This document shows positions 61,305 to 64,000 of a DNA stretch of 64,000 nt, piece after piece. This DNA comes from Persicaria tinctoria. Lineage: Eukaryota; Streptophyta; Magnoliopsida; Caryophyllales; Polygonaceae. The DNA is taken from positions 36,601,475-36,665,474 of the forward strand of contig JBANSL010000009.1 in the NCBI GenBank assembly GCA_037127255.1, in the 5' to 3' direction. The position numbers and the translations under genes were made by a program. A model generated the notes under the pieces. That model saw only the letters and a list, made by a program, of their open reading frames with translations, searched no databases and was not told the origin of the DNA. Each line of letters starts with the position of its first letter. The first letter of the stretch is position 1.

Positions 61305-62520
61305 TGTTTATATGCTTGTTTCTTTTTGCCATTTTTATGGATGATAATCTAGATTATGTGCTAGTCAGATTGTTTCTAAGAGTTCTCGTATAGTTGTTTT
61401 GATGACTTATGTGCTTTTCGTAATATGACAAATCAAATAAAATTGAGTTGCCTCTTCAACCAAGTTTTCTATATTGTGTTTTAGACTTTTAGTGGGATGG
61501 CCAGAGTACCGGGACGAGTAAATCAATAGCATGTGACAAGGACATTATTCACTTAAGTTTTCGTCATTATTTTATATAGTGAACTAATCATTGATTAGAT
61601 ACGAATAATTGTATCGTACATATGAACATTCTTTGGTTAAGTACGAATTATTATAGCGTATATATTGAATAAAACCTTGACTATATACGAATAATCATAC
61701 CATATATATATGAACACCTTGATGATATCCGAATAATTATAAAAAATGTCTTAACATTCTTTGATTATGTACGAATAAGTATTGTGTATATGGTGAATAA
61801 AACCTCCACTATATACGAATAATAATAATATATATATGTATGTATGTATGAACCCTCCTTGAGTATGTATGAATAATATTATAACACACGTCTGAACATT
61901 CTTTGATCTTGTACGAATAAGGATTGCGTATATGGAGAATAAAACCTTCACTATATACGAATAATCACACTATATATATGAACACTCCTTGGTTATGTAT
62001 GAATAATTATAACACATGGTTGACCATTCGTTGATTATATACGAATAAGTATAGCGTACATGCATGGAAATAGAAAATAAAATTTAGGTGGGCTTAATAG
62101 ACTAAAATTTTCATATATTCATAATTTTCATTAACAAAACTTTTATTCTAATAAAAAATACATAGTTTTTGTTGATTTGTTTTGCCTATTTTTATTTTGT
62201 TTTAAAAATGGGCCGGACTGGAGCGGACGTCAACCCACCCCTAGTAATGCCCCTAATAGCGTATATAGTGAATCAAATCTTGACTATATATATGAATACT
62301 CCTTGATTATGTATGAGTAATTATACCATATATATGAATATTTCTTGATTATATGCAAATACTTGTCAGATATCAAAGACTAAAAAATTAAAATAATGAC
62401 CGGGTAACTTGAATTATGATTATTTCTAATAAGCTTTAAAAAACATGCAATTACGAAATCCTATAAAAAGTAATGCAACAATTATTCCATCAATGACTAA
62501 TGAAAATAGAATAATATATA
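61305..62520. repeat. TACGAATAA array between the convergent genes
   Basis: Repeated TTGATTATGTACGAATAA(T) and AC(T)ATATACGAATAAT(C) units of roughly 50-60 bp from 61580 to 62060 and again near 62275-62340. A hAT-like end (CAACCCACCCCTA, about 62230) interrupts it. No gene. Confidence 0.75.
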
Positions 62521-62614
62521 ATCTACTTCTTTGGCACCTCTCCAGCCAATATTTCCTCACAGTTTCGGTTATCAAGTGAAGCCATCATCCCGCATCTACC
62601 GCACTTGTTGTTGG

Positions 62615-64000
62615 TTAAGTTGGCGGGGGAGGGTGCACAGTCAACTGATTAGGAGGCTTCACTCCTACATACTTTTCTACAAAGGTTTCCTTCCTAGTTC
62701 CCTTTTGCTGAGATTTCACCTTCTTCATGTACTCATCCTTTTTCTCCGTCAATGAATGTAAGAAATCATTGATTAGGTCTGTCTCATCCTCAACCATGCC
62801 AACAGTGGAGTATATAGTACTCCATAATCTATTTAGCAGCATTTTCTTGGCCTCCATTTCCAAACATTGCTTAAGGACCTCATCATCAAGATCAACACTA
62901 GCAACACGTCTAGCTTCCTTAGTCCATCATATCTAGGTAGGACCATATATAGACATGGGTATCTCCTTGATGCCCATATATATTTGTAAGTGGCAAATAT
63001 ATGGTTGCATGGTATTCCAATTCTGTGAAACATGTTGCATGAGCACTTAGAAGAAGCAGCTGAGATATCATATTGGACGTCGAAATTTCCAATGGTTTCT
63101 TCAGTTACAACATGTTTCTTAAAACCACCCTCCACACATTCGCTGCTAACATGGCAGGTGAAAACTCCATCAACAATCTCCTCTTGCACCTTCCCAAACA
63201 CTTTGAGCGTGAAAATCGATGATGCATGTTGCTCAATATCAAGCGGTGTCTTATAAACCGGAACCGTAGAATTTGACTCCATATCGAGCTTCGCTTGAGC
63301 ATGTCTCTGTGCATCCATACCACTATCGAAGTGCATCATCAACTCAATTAAACTGAAATGCCTGCTTGAATATTTGCCAATTAAGAAGCTATTAGCCGAT
63401 TCAGATATAGAAGTTGTTCGGATCAAACCACCGAGTACAACGTCTCTAAAGTACGCAGGTATCCAATAGTTCCTGAGCTCGAACATCAGTTTCAGCCATC
63501 GGTTCTTATCCAATGAGAACTCGACCATCAACTCTTTCCAGCTACGCTCAAATTCTTCGACAGTAATTTCAGAACTCCATACTATTTCATTGAGCCTCTT
63601 CCTGAAACCTTTGTCAGAGCATACCTGTGACGGTACCTGTACAGTACAAAAGGCCAAAAATAATAATAATGCATGATAAAATTAAAATTACTACTGCATA
63701 CACACCAATTATCATTATAATGACACAACGATGTGAGCAATTTATAATGTATTTATATATGTGTGAAAAACAAATCATTTGTATATTAACTCTATATTTA
63801 CAACTACATGTGATATTACTAAGTGTATGCAGCAACTTGAGTACCTATAGTTTGTTATAAAGTTTGACATAAATAATGCATAAATCTCATACCTCCCTAG
63901 GTACTTTCATCATGATATGCCACATGCAGAATCTGTGTCGAGTATTTGGAAAGACCTTTGGCACGGACTCCTTCATAGCCGGATCTTGATCGGTTACAAT
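62615..64000 (-). pseudogene. MULE transposase, FAR1-related (FRS) type, C-terminal part, frameshifted
   Basis: The window-edge exon (64000-63893) reads IVTDQDPAMKESVPKVFPNT, then RHRFCMWHIMMKVPRE, the second-Asp and C/H segment of the MULE DDE transposase. A GT-AG intron (63637-63892) leads to VPSQVCSDKGFRKRLN, WIPAYFRDVVLGGLIRTTSI, SESANSFLIGKYSSRHFSLI and a SWIM zinc finger (CSCNMFHRIGIPCNH), likely DNA-binding. After it, KY / MGIKEIPMS / YMVLPRY / WTKEARRVASVDLDDEV fall in different frames, showing at least two frameshifts at 62900-62990. The tail (EMEAKKMLLNRLWSTIYSTV) follows to about 62615. The N-terminal FAR1 domain and first Asp lie beyond the window. Confidence 0.88.

Larger units (their letters stand above)
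55672..64000. mobile_element. Large MULE with Ulp1-like gene and FRS-type transposase (continues past window)
   Basis: The left terminus GGGTGGTTCTTGTGTAAGCA abuts (TA)n and matches the neighbouring non-autonomous element's TIR. Inside are a multi-exon Ulp1-like gene (+) and a FRS/MULE transposase (-) in convergent orientation. Carrying a Ulp1 peptidase is known for several plant MULE groups (Kaonashi/KI-MULE, CUMULE). The right end lies beyond 64000. Both genes are damaged, so this copy is probably dead. Confidence 0.75.

Overview
The window reads as intergenic, transposon-packed nuclear DNA of a eudicot-like land plant. Signs of a plant are the (TTTAGGG)n runs, a plant-type synaptotagmin SMP-domain fragment, an F-box fragment, plant Mutator-like (MULE) transposases of the FAR1/FRS type, Ulp1- and OTU-bearing MULEs, chromodomain Ty3 elements, and PBS sites complementary to initiator tRNA-Met. 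I cannot name the species. I see no clearly intact single-copy host gene. Everything recognisably coding is either transposon-encoded or a broken or captured piece of a host gene.

Layout: 1-3.5 kb holds a decayed mitochondrial EF-G gene fragment (minus strand) behind a duplicated leader region. 3.75-7.92 kb holds an LTR fragment and a 3.08-kb solo LTR with a perfect 5-bp TSD. 7.9-12 kb has only a mariner-like transposase relic. 12.0-23.6 kb is a CACTA-like element with host-gene-like exons, interrupted by a chromovirus (Ty3) retrotransposon at 14.4-19.5 kb. A 1.85-kb tandem duplication there copied the Ty3 5' LTR and gag start.

24.4-30.1 kb is a Pack-MULE (perfect 9-bp TSD) carrying five synaptotagmin exons plus an unidentified gene piece, and it contains a ~1.47-kb inverted structure whose two ends are tRNA-like sequences. 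30.5-33.95 kb is a FAR1-type MULE transposase followed by an OTU-like protease domain, flanked by CACGTCCTTAAGGACGTG palindromes and telomere-like repeats. A plant-mobile-domain fragment, a 5'-truncated Copia element with its 3' LTR, a truncated F-box gene and an L1 LINE fill 33.95-39.0 kb. 39.1-41.1 kb is a MULE-like element with a hAT-like element nested in it, each with a near-perfect TSD.

41.2-47.2 kb is repeat-rich: a TIR element with 197-bp tandem units, a 1.6-kb GCTGAC-rich array bounded by tRNA-headed modules, and an RTE LINE 3' end. 47.26-53.4 kb is a chromovirus-like LTR (2.87 kb), a PBS, and an internal region without gag-pol.

54.15-64.0 kb shows two related MULEs sitting in (TA)n microsatellites: a 1.4-kb non-autonomous copy, then a large one holding a multi-exon Ulp1-like protease gene (+) and a FRS-type transposase (-) that runs off the window end. 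The two share terminal sequence and ATTCG/CGAAT arrays, so the large one's family could mobilise the small one. The Ulp1 gene has an in-frame stop and its expected catalytic Cys reads Ser; the transposase is frameshifted. All family names come from reading motifs by eye, not from database searches.
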